Assembly: GCA_944326325.1 (NCBI GenBank)
Contig: CALVDQ010000001.1
Location: forward strand, 124,001-188,000
Source of the DNA: an uncultured Bacteroidales bacterium
GTDB lineage: Bacteria > Bacteroidota > Bacteroidia > Bacteroidales > UBA932
Direction: 5' to 3'
Length of the DNA: 64,000 bases
The notes below the pieces were generated by a model, which ran no database searches, was not told where the DNA came from, and saw only the letters and a list, made by a program, of their open reading frames with translations. Of the stretch, positions 55,440 to 64,000 are shown one piece after another. Position numbers and translations under genes: made by a program. Position 1 is the first letter of the stretch. Each line of letters starts with the position of its first letter.

Positions 55440-56543
55440 ATGTCACTGAAATGCGGTATAGTAGGCCTTCCGAATGTAGGCAAATCCACCTTGTTCAACT
55501 GCATCAGCTCCGGGAAAGCCCAGAGCGCAAACTTCCCTTTCTGTACGATTGAACCGAATATCGGATCCACGATAGTCCCGGACAAGAGACTCGAGGAACT
55601 TGAGAAGATATGCAAGCCTAAAAGAGTGGTCCCGGCCACAGTGGAGATAGTGGATATAGCCGGTCTCGTGAAAGGTGCAAGTAAAGGTGAAGGTCTTGGA
55701 AACCAGTTCCTTGCAAACATAAGGGAGACTGACGCAATCCTCCATGTCCTCAGATGTTTCGATGATTCCAACATTGTCCATGTGGATGGTTCGGTAGACC
55801 CGGTAAGGGACAAGGAGGTGATAGACCTTGAACTTCAGCTGAAAGACCTCGAGACCGTAGAGAACCGGCTTGCAAAGGTCCAGAAGCAGGCACAGGCCGG
55901 AGGGGACAAGACAGCCAAAAGGCTCTGCGAAATACTGCAGAAATACAGGGAAACCCTCCTTGAAGGCAAGAGCTGCAGGACAGTGGAATTCGACAATCCT
56001 GAAGACAGGCAGCTCGCGAAGGAACTTTACCTGCTGACCAACAAGCCTATAATGTACGTATGCAACGTAGACGAGGCTTCGGCTGCTACCGAAAACAGGT
56101 ATGTGGAAAAGGTCAGGGAAGCCGTCAAGGACGAGAAAGCCGAAATACTTGTCATAGCCGCAAAGATAGAATCCGACATAGCCGAGCTCGAAAGCTATGA
56201 GGAACGGCAGATGTTCATAGAAGAGATGGGACTGAAGGAATCCGGAGTCGTCAGGCTTATCCAGAGCGCCTATTCCCTGCTCAATCTCCAGACATTCTTC
56301 ACCGCAGGTCCGGACGAATGCCGGGCATGGACAATAAACAAAGGGGACAAGGCACCGAAAGCTGCAGGTGTCATCCATACGGACTTCGAAAAAGGCTTCA
56401 TAAGAGCCGAAGTAATCAAATATGAAGACTTCATCGAACTGAAGTCGGAAGCTGCCTGCCGTGCGGCAGGAAAGCTTGGAATAGAAGGGAAAGACTATGT
56501 AGTCCAGGACGGTGACATCATGCACTTCCTTTTCAATGTCTGA
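55440..56543 (+). CDS. ychF: Redox-regulated ATPase YchF
   Basis: YchF is a conserved Obg-family P-loop ATPase that binds ribosomes and takes part in stress responses. The 367-residue protein has G1 GLPNVGKST near the start, the FCTIEPNIG loop and DIAGLVKGASKGEGLGN. The base-specificity motif is NVDE in MYVCNVDEAS, which explains ATP over GTP preference. The C-terminal TGS domain (FFTAGPDECRAWTI) completes it. Length and motifs are fully normal. It is monocistronic and ends at a strong hairpin. Confidence 0.98.
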   Translation: MSLKCGIVGLPNVGKSTLFNCISSGKAQSANFPFCTIEPNIGSTIVPDKRLEELEKICKPKRVVPATVEIVDIAGLVKGASKGEGLGNQFLANIRETDAILHVLRCFDDSNIVHVDGSVDPVRDKEVIDLELQLKDLETVENRLAKVQKQAQAGGDKTAKRLCEILQKYRETLLEGKSCRTVEFDNPEDRQLAKELYLLTNKPIMYVCNVDEASAATENRYVEKVREAVKDEKAEILVIAAKIESDIAELESYEERQMFIEEMGLKESGVVRLIQSAYSLLNLQTFFTAGPDECRAWTINKGDKAPKAAGVIHTDFEKGFIRAEVIKYEDFIELKSEAACRAAGKLGIEGKDYVVQDGDIMHFLFNV

Positions 56544-56569
56544 CATCATTTACCAACGATAGCAATATG

Positions 56570-56617
56570 AATCAACAAGGGTGGGTCCGGATATTTTCAG
56601 GCCCACCCTTGTTGATT
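56570..56617. terminator. Long hairpin between convergent ychF and frdB
   Basis: A perfect 16-bp inverted repeat (arms 56570-56585 and 56602-56617, AATCAACAAGGGTGGG and its complement) with a 16-base loop lies 27 bp after the ychF stop and 17 bp before the frdB stop. The T-run after it is poor on both strands, so it may act as an RNA-end stabiliser or a weak two-way terminator. Confidence 0.8.
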
Positions 56618-56633
56618 CTATGCTGCGTCAATC

Positions 56634-57413
56634 CTAGTCCTTGAACTTGGCACTGAGGAATTCACGGTTCAGACGTGCAATGTGGGAGACAGTCACGTGC
56701 TTAGGGCACTCCATCTCGCAGGCACGGGTATTCGTGCAGGAACCGAAGCCGAGTTCGTCCATCTTTGCGACCATGGCCTTTGCCCTCTTTGCGCCCTCTA
56801 TCTTGCCCTGCGGAAGCAGCGCGAGAGAACTTACACGCGCCGCAACGAAAAGCATTGCAGAACCGTTCTTGCAGGTAGCCACACAAGCTCCGCAACCTAT
56901 GCAGGCAGCACCGTCCATGCTCTCTTCAGCAGTCTCGTGTGAGATAAGGATGGCATTCCCGTCAGGAACACCACCGGTACCTACGGATATGAATCCTCCT
57001 GCCTGGAGTATCTTGTCGAAAGCCCTACGGTCAACGACAAGGTCCTTGATTACAGGAAATCCCTTGCTTCTCCACGGTTCAACGGTAATGGTATCCCCGT
57101 CGTGGAACTTGCGCATATGAAGCTGGCAGGTAGTCACCTCGTCGTCAGGTCCGTGTGCACGGCCGTTTATGTAAAGCGAACAGGCTCCGCAGATACCTTC
57201 GCGGCAATCATGGTCAAAGGATACCGGGCCGCTGCTCTGGCAGCCTCTTTCAACAGCTACCGGATCCATCCCTTCGTGTATCAGCTGCTCGTTGAGAATG
57301 TCGAGCATCTCAAGGAAAGAACTGTCAGGGGAAATATTCTTGACACTGTATGTCTCAAAATGTCCCTTATCCTTGGCGTTTTTCTGACGCCATATTCTTA
57401 ATGTAAAATCCAT
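56634..57413 (-). CDS. frdB: Fumarate reductase/succinate dehydrogenase iron-sulfur subunit
   Basis: The 259-residue subunit carries the 2Fe-2S site ([19 protein letters not shown], with a later Cys), a 4Fe-4S-type [15 protein letters not shown] and a final [15 protein letters not shown] cluster. It passes electrons between the flavoprotein and the quinone-binding membrane subunit. The length and the three cluster motifs fit the Bacteroides type, which works mainly as fumarate reductase during fermentation. It starts 6 bp after frdA. Which direction the enzyme runs cannot be read from sequence. Confidence 0.95.
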   Translation of the reverse strand: MDFTLRIWRQKNAKDKGHFETYSVKNISPDSSFLEMLDILNEQLIHEGMDPVAVERGCQSSGPVSFDHDCREGICGACSLYINGRAHGPDDEVTTCQLHMRKFHDGDTITVEPWRSKGFPVIKDLVVDRRAFDKILQAGGFISVGTGGVPDGNAILISHETAEESMDGAACIGCGACVATCKNGSAMLFVAARVSSLALLPQGKIEGAKRAKAMVAKMDELGFGSCTNTRACEMECPKHVTVSHIARLNREFLSAKFKD

Positions 57414-57419
57414 TTCTGC

Positions 57420-59366
57420 TTAGTCTTTATAGTTTCTGGTAGCTATCTTGATATTCTCGTACTTCAACTGTTCCTTGTGCAGCTCAGGCTCCTCGTTCTC
57501 TCCCTTGTACTCCCATGCGGCAACATACATGAAGTTCTTGTCATCGCGCAGAGTCTCTCCGTCCTCGGTCTGCATCTCCTCACGGAAATGTCCTCCGCAG
57601 GACTCCTTCCTGTTGAGTGCGTCGCGTGCCATCAGTTCGCCAATCTCGAGGAAATCCGAAAGCCTGAGAGCCTTTTCAAGCTCCTGGTTGAAGTTGTCTG
57701 TGTCGCCTGCGACATAGACATCCGACCAGAACTCCTTGCGGAGATCCTGTATAAGGCCGATAGCCTTCTTCAGACCTTCCTCGTTCCTTGCCATACCGAC
57801 ATACTCCCACATGATATGGCCGAGCTTCTTGTGGATCTCGTCTACCGTATGTTTGCCCTTGATGGACATTAGCCTGTCGATCTTGGCCCTGACAGCCTTT
57901 TCCGCAGCATCGAATTCAGGGGCGCTGGTGTCTGTCTTAGGGTTCTTGAACTGGGTGGCAAGATAGTCACCGATGGTATAAGGAAGGATGAAGTATCCGT
58001 CGGCAAGTCCCTGCATGAGGGCGGATGCGCCGAGACGGTTTCCGCCATGGTCGCTGAAATTAGCTTCACCTATGGCATAAAGACCAGGAATGGTAGTCTG
58101 GAGGTTATAATCCACCCAGAGACCTCCCATCGTATAGTGAATGGCCGGATATATCATCATAGGCTCCTTGTACGGGTTCACGGCAGTGATCTTCTCGTAC
58201 ATCTGGAAAAGGTTCCCGTATCTCTCACGGATCTTGTCTTCCCCGAGCCTTGCTATTGCGGAGCTGAAGTCGAGGAACACGGCAAGCCCTGTCTCGTTCA
58301 CCCCGTAGCCTGCATCGCATCTTTCCTTGGCCGCACGGGAAGCCACGTCACGAGGTACGAGATTTCCGAAAGCAGGATACCTGCGCTCGAGGTAGTAGTC
58401 CCTGTCCTCCTCCGGAATGTCAGTAGCCTTGATCTCGTGCCTGCGGAGCTTCATAACATCCTCTTTCTTCTTTGGCACCCATATACGTCCGTCATTACGC
58501 AGGGACTCGGACATAAGTGTCAGCTTGGACTGCTGGTCCCCGTGTACAGGGATACAGGTAGGATGTATCTGGGCGAAGCAAGGGTTTGCGAAGAAGGCAC
58601 CTTTCTTATAACACTGCCATGCTGCGGAACCGTTGCTGTTCATGGCATTGGTGGAAAGGAAATACGTGTTTCCGTATCCTCCGGATGCCAGCACCACTGC
58701 ATGTGCGCCGAACCTTTCAATTTCTCCGGTTACAAGATTCCTGGCTATGATACCTTTGGCCTCACCGTTTATCAGGACGATGTCGAGCATCTCGTGGCGT
58801 GGGTAGCTTTTCACTGTACCTTCGGCGATCTGCCGGTTGAGGGCTGCATACGCCCCGAGAAGGAGCTGCTGTCCGGTCTGGCCGCGGGCGTAGAAGGTAC
58901 GGCTCACCTGCGCGCCTCCGAAAGAACGGTTGGCAAGCATTCCGCCGTATTCCCTTGCGAACGGAACACCCTGTGCCACACACTGGTCGATGATGTTCCC
59001 GCTGACTTCGGCAAGTCTGTAGACATTGGCCTCGCGGCTGCGGTAGTCCCCTCCCTTTATTGTCTCATAGAAAAGACGGTAAACAGAGTCATTGTCATTC
59101 TGGTAGTTCTTGGCGGCGTTTATACCTCCCTGTGCGGCGATAGAGTGCGCACGGCGAGGAGAGTCGCTGATGCAGAACACCTTCACGTTATAACCGAGTT
59201 CACCGAGAGAAGCAGCTGCAGACGCCCCTCCGAGTCCGGTTCCGATGACGATGATCTCGAGTTTCCTTTTGTTGCCCGGATTGACAACACGAAGCTGAGA
59301 TTTATGCTTTGTCCATTTCTCAGACAAAGGACCCTCAGGAATCTTAGAAATTAATTTTTCGGCCAT
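57420..59366 (-). CDS. frdA: Fumarate reductase/succinate dehydrogenase flavoprotein subunit
   Basis: The protein of 648 residues starts at ATG 59366 ([14 protein letters not shown]); a TTG ten codons earlier is unlikely. It has the FAD Rossmann segment ([20 protein letters not shown]), the [14 protein letters not shown] motif whose His binds FAD covalently, and the active-site region [33 protein letters not shown] and the [21 protein letters not shown] segment follow. With frdB it makes the soluble part of complex II. The usual cytochrome b gene (frdC) is not upstream; a promoter and the C45 hydrolase gene are there instead. Confidence 0.95.
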   Translation of the reverse strand: MAEKLISKIPEGPLSEKWTKHKSQLRVVNPGNKRKLEIIVIGTGLGGASAAASLGELGYNVKVFCISDSPRRAHSIAAQGGINAAKNYQNDNDSVYRLFYETIKGGDYRSREANVYRLAEVSGNIIDQCVAQGVPFAREYGGMLANRSFGGAQVSRTFYARGQTGQQLLLGAYAALNRQIAEGTVKSYPRHEMLDIVLINGEAKGIIARNLVTGEIERFGAHAVVLASGGYGNTYFLSTNAMNSNGSAAWQCYKKGAFFANPCFAQIHPTCIPVHGDQQSKLTLMSESLRNDGRIWVPKKKEDVMKLRRHEIKATDIPEEDRDYYLERRYPAFGNLVPRDVASRAAKERCDAGYGVNETGLAVFLDFSSAIARLGEDKIRERYGNLFQMYEKITAVNPYKEPMMIYPAIHYTMGGLWVDYNLQTTIPGLYAIGEANFSDHGGNRLGASALMQGLADGYFILPYTIGDYLATQFKNPKTDTSAPEFDAAEKAVRAKIDRLMSIKGKHTVDEIHKKLGHIMWEYVGMARNEEGLKKAIGLIQDLRKEFWSDVYVAGDTDNFNQELEKALRLSDFLEIGELMARDALNRKESCGGHFREEMQTEDGETLRDDKNFMYVAAWEYKGENEEPELHKEQLKYENIKIATRNYKD

Positions 59367-59393
59367 TTTATACTGATTATTGAAATTTCGCCA

Positions 59394-59424
59394 CAATTTT
59401 AGTGATTTTTATGCAAATGAGCAA
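59394..59424 (-). promoter_or_regulatory. Candidate promoter of frdAB
   Basis: On the minus strand TAAAATTG (59401-59394, one mismatch to TAnnTTTG) has TTG (59424-59422) exactly 20 nt upstream. The start is about 21 nt before the frdA ATG. The promoter sits in the 70-bp gap after the C45 gene, so frdAB is its own unit. Confidence 0.5.
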
Positions 59425-59436
59425 TTAATTTGCGCA

Positions 59437-60705
59437 TTACATCGTAGATACGGGAGCGCTCCGTCCGGTATATTCCCTGAAAGCCTCGGAATATATCCTG
59501 AAGAACTTCTCCGAAATCCTGTCATAAAGGGAAAGATACTCGCCTTCCGTTATGGTGCCTGCGGCAAAACGGGAGTATATCTTTCCGAATTCCTCACTGA
59601 TCTCCCTTTCCGCCTTGCGGCAGCAGGACAAAGTCGATACGGTACATGCCGTATCTCCGAGAACATACCTCAGGTCAACATATTGTGAAGCGTTGCTTAC
59701 ATCTCCTCCATGGAACACGTACATATCTTTCAGGGCGGCTGCAAGACCGCAGAAAGTCTCCGGCCCGGAAACCGGAAAACCGGAAAGGGCATCAGGGACA
59801 TGGTCTTCCCAGGACACAGGCACAGGCACCGTTACTGCCACCGCAGGATAGCCGAGCGCCGCCCACAGTACGGCCCCGGAAGGGTCCTCCCCCGCCGCCA
59901 CACCCTGTATGACCACCGAGGCGGAAGTGGATCTCCTCGGTATGAAATCCAGGTCAGGCACAATACCGGTCGTCCCGGCAAGGAAAGCCGCCGAATCCCG
60001 CACCAGGTCCACCCCGGTCACAGACTGCCGGTAGGAACGGGAAAGGCTGTCAACTATGTCGAGAGGATGCAGCCCGGCAAGACTCCCTCGTCCGGCCATA
60101 CCGTTGAAAATCCCTGAAGCCGTTTTCCAGCGTTCCACTCCCCTCCACCTTTTCCTGTCTCCGGACCATGAAAAGTTGGTGACAACCTCGAACCCTCTCC
60201 CCGATACAGCCAGGTCCCTCATGACGTATGCCTGGTTCCCGGTCTCGAACCAGGCCGCCCCTCCACAGGCGTCTATACATCCGAAATTGGCCTCCACGCC
60301 CATCGGCCGGGCAAGGGTATCGAGAAAGTGCCTGAAATCCTCCACAGTGGCACAAATCTCCAGGGCCCTGTACATCAGGATGCCTTCCCTGTCCATCATG
60401 CCGGATGGGACATCGTCATTCTTCAGACAGTAGGAGGCTGTATTTATGACAGCGAATCCGGCAGTGTTGACCCCGGCCCATACCTCCCCTCCGGGAGAAG
60501 ATGAGTCAGCAAGCCCCACGAAAGAGTAACGCTCTCCCTTGAAGTGCCTTATACTGTTGTCAAGATTGCCGGTGTCCCTGTGCTTCCATATAAGCGGACG
60601 GCCGTCGGCTGTCCTTGTTATGATTACTGCTGTACACGCTTCCGAGGCGGGTGCGGCTGCCAGGACAAGTACAGCAAAGGCCAATAATATAATAGTATGC
60701 TTCAT
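59437..60705 (-). CDS. C45/Ntn-type hydrolase, secreted
   Basis: The 422-residue protein has a signal peptide (MKHTIILLAFAVLVLAAAP) that would be cut before Cys24 in SEACTAVIITRTADGRPLIWKHRD. A Cys exposed at the mature N-terminus is the nucleophile of Ntn hydrolases, and the pattern CTAVIIT with GVNTAGFAVINTAS matches the C45 acyltransferase/hydrolase group of Bacteroidota. Such enzymes cleave amide bonds, as in bile salt hydrolase or penicillin acylase relatives; the substrate here is unknown. It follows ruvB by 18 bp on the same strand. Confidence 0.85.
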   Translation of the reverse strand: MKHTIILLAFAVLVLAAAPASEACTAVIITRTADGRPLIWKHRDTGNLDNSIRHFKGERYSFVGLADSSSPGGEVWAGVNTAGFAVINTASYCLKNDDVPSGMMDREGILMYRALEICATVEDFRHFLDTLARPMGVEANFGCIDACGGAAWFETGNQAYVMRDLAVSGRGFEVVTNFSWSGDRKRWRGVERWKTASGIFNGMAGRGSLAGLHPLDIVDSLSRSYRQSVTGVDLVRDSAAFLAGTTGIVPDLDFIPRRSTSASVVIQGVAAGEDPSGAVLWAALGYPAVAVTVPVPVSWEDHVPDALSGFPVSGPETFCGLAAALKDMYVFHGGDVSNASQYVDLRYVLGDTACTVSTLSCCRKAEREISEEFGKIYSRFAAGTITEGEYLSLYDRISEKFFRIYSEAFREYTGRSAPVSTM

Positions 60706-60723
60706 TTCGCCGAAAACGCCCTT

Positions 60724-61755
60724 CTAAAACAGGGTTGCCTCCCCGCCTGTATCCGGAGAAGGCTCCATGCCGAGATGCCTGTAGGCCAGTTCCGTCACTT
60801 CCCTGCCCCGCGGCGTACGCACTATGAACCCCTCCTTTATGAGGAACGGCTCGTAGACCTCCTCCAGGGTACCCTGGTCTTCACCTATGGCAGTAGCTAT
60901 CGTATTGGCTCCTACCGGACCTCCCTTGAACTTTGTGATAATCGTCCGGAGGATCTTGTTGTCCACCGAATCAAGCCCCCTCTTGTCTATATTAAGGGCA
61001 TCCAGGGCATACCGCGCTATTTCGAGATCGATATGCCCGTCTCCTATCACCTGGGCGAAATCCCTCACCCTGCGGAGAAGGGAATTGGCTATACGCGGGG
61101 TACCCCGGCTGCGGAGGGCGACCTCGTTTGCGGCCGGTCCGTCTATACCTACCCCGAGGATGGATGCGCTTCTTTCGACGATACGCACGAGATCCTTCGT
61201 GTCATAGTATTCCAGCGCGAACTTTATCCCGAACCTGGCCCTGAGAGGGGAAGTGAGCAGACCGCTCCTTGTCGTGGCTCCGACCAGGGTGAACGGATTT
61301 AGGGATATCCTGACCGAACGTGCCCCGGGACCCTTGTCTATCATGATGTCAATGACGAAGTCCTCCATGGCCGAATAGAGATACTCCTCCACGACCGGAG
61401 AAAGACGGTGGATCTCGTCTATAAACAGCACGTCCCCCTCATCGAGGGAGGTAAGGAGCCCGGCAAGGTCGCCCGGCTTGTCGAGAACCGGTCCTGAAGT
61501 GACCTTCAGCCCGGCACCAAGCTCATTCGCTATTATATGAGCAAGAGTGGTCTTTCCCAGGCCGGGAGGCCCGTGGAACAGCACATGATCCAGAGACTCC
61601 CCTCTCATACGGGCGGCCTTGACGAATATCTTAAGGTTCGCTATTATCTTGTCCTGTCCGGTAAAGTCCCCAAGGGCCTGCGGCCTTATCACGCTGTCGA
61701 GCTCCCTGTCCTTGCCGGTTTCCGGGATGTGCGGGTCGAATCGCTCCTCCATCAT
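60724..61755 (-). CDS. ruvB: Holliday junction branch migration helicase RuvB
   Basis: RuvB is the hexameric motor that migrates Holliday junctions with RuvA. The protein of 343 residues starts at ATG 61755 or 61752; a TTG at 61761 is less likely. It shows the family start ([15 protein letters not shown]), Walker [12 protein letters not shown], Walker B DEIHRLSP, sensor 1 GATTRSG and the C-terminal winged helix ending [17 protein letters not shown]. It is complete. A -7 box (TATATTTG, 61773-61780) stands a few bases upstream. Confidence 0.98.
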   Translation of the reverse strand: MMEERFDPHIPETGKDRELDSVIRPQALGDFTGQDKIIANLKIFVKAARMRGESLDHVLFHGPPGLGKTTLAHIIANELGAGLKVTSGPVLDKPGDLAGLLTSLDEGDVLFIDEIHRLSPVVEEYLYSAMEDFVIDIMIDKGPGARSVRISLNPFTLVGATTRSGLLTSPLRARFGIKFALEYYDTKDLVRIVERSASILGVGIDGPAANEVALRSRGTPRIANSLLRRVRDFAQVIGDGHIDLEIARYALDALNIDKRGLDSVDNKILRTIITKFKGGPVGANTIATAIGEDQGTLEEVYEPFLIKEGFIVRTPRGREVTELAYRHLGMEPSPDTGGEATLF

Positions 61756-61772
61756 AACCAAAAAAATTTTTA

Positions 61773-61780
61773 CAAATATA
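61773..61780 (-). promoter_or_regulatory. Candidate -7 box of ruvB
   Basis: TATATTTG on the minus strand matches TAnnTTTG; the leader would be about 12 nt. No -33 TTG at the right spacing was found. Confidence 0.4.
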
Positions 61781-61814
61781 GGTTATTTTAAAGGAATGAT
61801 TGTGAAGATGGTTG

Positions 61815-62065
61815 TGTGGATATGTTGATAACCTTGGAACCCCTACTGTATATCAGCATATTGCGTCAGTATTTTATTTACATCTCCTCCTGTTTGCACT
61901 GGAGGAAACACGTTGGGAAGATGTGGACTTTTTTCTTGGAATTTGAAATTAAATCCGGATTATACGTTTTTTTTGGATTTTATAATTTATTTTTGGGATT
62001 CTTTTCACAGGGTTATATACAGGTTGTCTACATGTTTTTGTAGGGTTGTCAACAGGTTTTCAACA
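61815..62065. other. AT-rich intergenic region with DnaA-box-like motifs (origin-like architecture)
   Basis: The 318-bp gap between divergent ruvB and mfd (61762-62079) has no gene. On its left side TGTGGATAT (61815-61823) and the overlapping TGTTGATAA (61823-61831) each match 8 of 9 positions of the DnaA box complement TGTGGATAA. A strongly AT-rich stretch with long T runs spans about 61928-61999. On its right five 11-bp repeats with 7-of-9 DnaA-box-like cores lie in register (62011-62065). This is the layout of a replication origin (boxes, unwinding element, phased boxes), but also fits a multi-site regulator of mfd. No dnaA, gidA or other origin marker gene is in the window. Confidence 0.4.
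62011..62065 (+). repeat. Five tandem 11-bp repeats, consensus GGTTnTCnACA
   Basis: Units at 62011 (GGTTATATACA), 62022 (GGTTGTCTACA), 62033 (TGTTTTTGTAG, degenerate), 62044 (GGTTGTCAACA) and 62055 (GGTTTTCAACA) are spaced by exactly 11 bp, one helical turn. Four of the five cores match TTATCCACA at 7 of 9 positions. The array ends 14 bp before the mfd ATG. Confidence 0.85.
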
Positions 62066-62079
62066 GAAATCGGACGGAA

Positions 62080-64000
62080 ATGTTAATAAACAGAAAATCT
62101 ACATCATTGCTCGAAGAGAAGCTGCGTAAATCTCCTGAGGTGTTCTGCTCGGGGCTGTTCCTGTCGGCGAGATGGTTCGTGCTGGCTTCTGCCGCACGGT
62201 CCGGGACCCATCTTGTGGTTCTTCCGGACAAGGAGTCGGCGGAGTACTGCGCTTCCGACCTGTACAACCTCATTGAGGGGGACAGGGTGTTCTTCCTTCC
62301 CGACACAGGCAAGAAGATCGAGAGAAGCAACTACAAGGCTTCCCTCGAGGTGCAGAGAACTTCCGCTCTGGGGCGCATTATGGAAGGGGAAAGGGACGGA
62401 CTGTCGGTGATAGTGTCCTATCCGGCGGCCCTCGGTGAGAAGATGCCCCCGCAGTCCAGGGTGAGCGAATCCGTGATAACGGTCAGGAAAGGTGAAGAGG
62501 TTGACTACGGGAACCTGTGCGGGAGGCTTGCGGCAGAAGGATTTTCAAAGGTGGATTTCGTTTCCGGTCCGGGGCAGTTCGCTGTGAGGGGTGGTCTTGT
62601 CGACATATTTTCATATTCCTTCAATAATCCTTTCAGGATATCCTTTTTCGGAAGCGAGGTGGAGAGCATCAGCATATTCAACTGCAATACGCAGCTCTCT
62701 GAAAGCCAGGTTGACAGTGTGGACATATATCCGGAACTCGTCTCGTCTGACGATGAGGAAGGAATACCTGTCTCCGATCTTTTCCGGGACGACACTACGG
62801 TGTGGCTGGATTCGTCCGACATGTACCGTGACGAGTGGTTCATGGCCGGGCTGCAGCGTTTCAGGAGGGTCTATATCGACACTCCCCTCTCCAGGCAGGA
62901 CGAGGAGCAGGTGCATTTCAGCATATCTCCGCAGCCGGTGTTCAACAAGAATTTCGAGCTCCTTGTCGAGGATATAAGGAAACGGACGGAGGAAGGCTGG
63001 AAAATAGTCATATTCGGAGAGAAGGAGTCCCAGCTCGAGAGGCTGAAGTCCATACTTTCCCAATATGGTGGCGTCATCCCCGAATTCTGTCCCGGAAAGA
63101 ATATCCACAACGGTTTTATCGACAGCCAGGACAGGATATGCTGCTATTCCGACCATGAGATATTCGACCGTTTTCACAGGGTCAGCATCCGGAGAAGTGT
63201 GGAGAAAAGCGAGCAGCTGACAATCAACGACCTCACCTCTTTCAACATTGGGGATTATGTGGTCCATATCGACCATGGGGTGGGTATTTTCGGAGGTCTT
63301 GTGCGCATCAGGGACGACAAGGGGCGGATGCACGAAGTCGTGAAACTGATATACAAGGACAATGATACCGTTCTCGTCTCCGTACATTCCCTCCACAAGA
63401 TTTCCAGATACAGGTCCAAGGATTCCGAGCCTCCGAAAATCCACAAGCTCGGGTCAAAGGCATGGCAGAACCTGAAGGCAAGCACCAAGAAAAAGGTAAA
63501 GGACATAGCCAAGGAACTTATACAGCTATATGCCAAGAGGAAAAGCATAAAGGGATTCGCCTTCTCCCCTGACTCATATCTTCAGGAGGAACTCGAATCC
63601 TCCTTCATATACGAGGATACGCCTGACCAGGAGAAGGCTGTACGTTCCGTAAAGATGGACATGGAGGCGGACTATCCGATGGACAGGCTCATCTGCGGCG
63701 ATGTCGGGTTCGGAAAGACGGAAGTTGCCGTAAGGGCCGCGTTCAAGGCTGTGGCTGACAGCAAACAGGTGGCTGTACTTGTACCTACTACGATACTTGC
63801 CCTGCAGCATTACAACACTTTCAAGGGACGCCTGAAGGATTTCCCTTGCAATATAGACTATGTAAGCCGTCTCAGAACGGCAAAAGAGATCACCGAAATA
63901 CAGAAAAAGCTGAAATCGGGGGCCATTGATATAATAATAGGTACACACAAGCTCATCGGCAAGGGATTCGAGTTCAAAGATCTCGGCCTTCTTGTCATCG
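62080..64000 (+). CDS. mfd: Transcription-repair coupling factor, 3' end cut by window edge
   Basis: Mfd removes stalled RNA polymerase and recruits UvrA to lesions. From ATG 62080 640 codons are visible and the frame runs off the right edge; full-length Mfd is about 1100 residues. The first 300 residues form the UvrB-like domains (RIMEGERDG, then VDFVSGPGQFAVRGGLVDIF). The RNA polymerase interaction domain follows with FNIGDYVVHIDHGVGIFGGL, and the helicase starts with the Q-motif region and Walker A GDVGFGKTE (540-548), then DIIIGTHKLIGKG. The repeat array lies directly upstream. Confidence 0.95.
   Translation, partial: MLINRKSTSLLEEKLRKSPEVFCSGLFLSARWFVLASAARSGTHLVVLPDKESAEYCASDLYNLIEGDRVFFLPDTGKKIERSNYKASLEVQRTSALGRIMEGERDGLSVIVSYPAALGEKMPPQSRVSESVITVRKGEEVDYGNLCGRLAAEGFSKVDFVSGPGQFAVRGGLVDIFSYSFNNPFRISFFGSEVESISIFNCNTQLSESQVDSVDIYPELVSSDDEEGIPVSDLFRDDTTVWLDSSDMYRDEWFMAGLQRFRRVYIDTPLSRQDEEQVHFSISPQPVFNKNFELLVEDIRKRTEEGWKIVIFGEKESQLERLKSILSQYGGVIPEFCPGKNIHNGFIDSQDRICCYSDHEIFDRFHRVSIRRSVEKSEQLTINDLTSFNIGDYVVHIDHGVGIFGGLVRIRDDKGRMHEVVKLIYKDNDTVLVSVHSLHKISRYRSKDSEPPKIHKLGSKAWQNLKASTKKKVKDIAKELIQLYAKRKSIKGFAFSPDSYLQEELESSFIYEDTPDQEKAVRSVKMDMEADYPMDRLICGDVGFGKTEVAVRAAFKAVADSKQVAVLVPTTILALQHYNTFKGRLKDFPCNIDYVSRLRTAKEITEIQKKLKSGAIDIIIGTHKLIGKGFEFKDLGLLVI

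Noticed and set aside
55443..56549. 368-codon open frame on the minus strand
   Set aside because: Exact antisense shadow of ychF, with Phe- and Cys-rich translation.
58047..59354. 435-codon open frame on the plus strand
   Set aside because: Antisense to frdA, which has all flavoprotein motifs.
61815..62065. CRISPR array or transposon end at the 11-bp repeats
   Set aside because: The units are contiguous without spacers, there is no cas gene, and no inverted ends or target duplication are seen.
1..64000. tRNA, rRNA, riboswitch or insertion sequence
   Set aside because: Scanning of the intergenic regions showed no cloverleaf, conserved riboswitch core or transposase frame. A covariance-model search would be the proper test.

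Overview
The window reads as a chromosomal segment from a member of the Bacteroidota, most likely order Bacteroidales. Supporting evidence: a SusC/SusD pair with trailing lipoproteins, a BACON-domain lipoprotein, a NigD-like lipoprotein, GH97 and S46 enzymes, a fused aspartokinase/homoserine dehydrogenase next to a phosphoglycerate-mutase-like gene, and promoters of the Bacteroidota type (TTG, about 20 nt, TAnnTTTG). Base composition is moderately GC-rich. The genus cannot be fixed from the sequence alone. No rRNA, tRNA, CRISPR array, insertion sequence or prophage was seen.

Layout. (1) 1-9938, minus strand: an import operon of SusC, SusD, a zinc metallohydrolase lipoprotein, a DUF4302-type lipoprotein, a BACON lipoprotein and a further lipoprotein that runs off the left edge. 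susC is interrupted by a one-base frameshift at a run of ten C. (2) 10254-19386, plus strand: ksgA followed by a threonine block (thrA, a phosphoglycerate-mutase-like candidate homoserine kinase, thrC) and a proline block (proC, proB, proA), tightly packed. (3) 19355-26737, minus strand: an ECF sigma factor unit with an upstream NigD-like lipoprotein and a downstream anti-sigma/beta-barrel hybrid, then mrp, an S46 dipeptidyl-peptidase, rnhB and a small XRE regulator. (4) 26964-38356: a small unknown protein and an EF-G paralogue that lacks the catalytic histidine (plus), GH97 and mutS (minus), a glycosyltransferase and a YfhO-type membrane protein (plus). (5) 38353-44912, minus strand: a sodium:neurotransmitter-type symporter, folA, thyA, galM, a thioredoxin-fold lipoprotein and a Na/Pi cotransporter. 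(6) 45114-46158: decayed remains of a TolC-HlyD efflux operon. (7) 46211-53020, plus strand: two tandem very large outer-membrane proteins (M-type peptidase domain, beta-propeller, beta-barrel), of which the second has lost every zinc-site residue, plus a CpXC protein. (8) 53044-61755: galK, an endonuclease/phosphatase-family protein, ychF, frdB and frdA without an adjacent cytochrome b gene, a C45-type Ntn hydrolase and ruvB. (9) 61762-64000: an AT-rich intergenic region with helically phased DnaA-box-like repeats, then mfd, cut by the right edge.

Most notable for follow-up: the phased 11-bp repeat array and AT-rich segment between ruvB and mfd (an origin-like architecture); the active/inactive pair of outer-membrane metallopeptidase-propeller-barrel proteins; the poly-C frameshift in susC; the GTPase-defective EF-G2 with a tandem palindromic site upstream of its promoter; and the frdAB unit with its own promoter but no frdC. 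Two homopolymer-linked frame breaks (susC, and the N-terminus of the first peptidase-barrel gene) mean base-call or assembly error must be excluded before biological readings are accepted.
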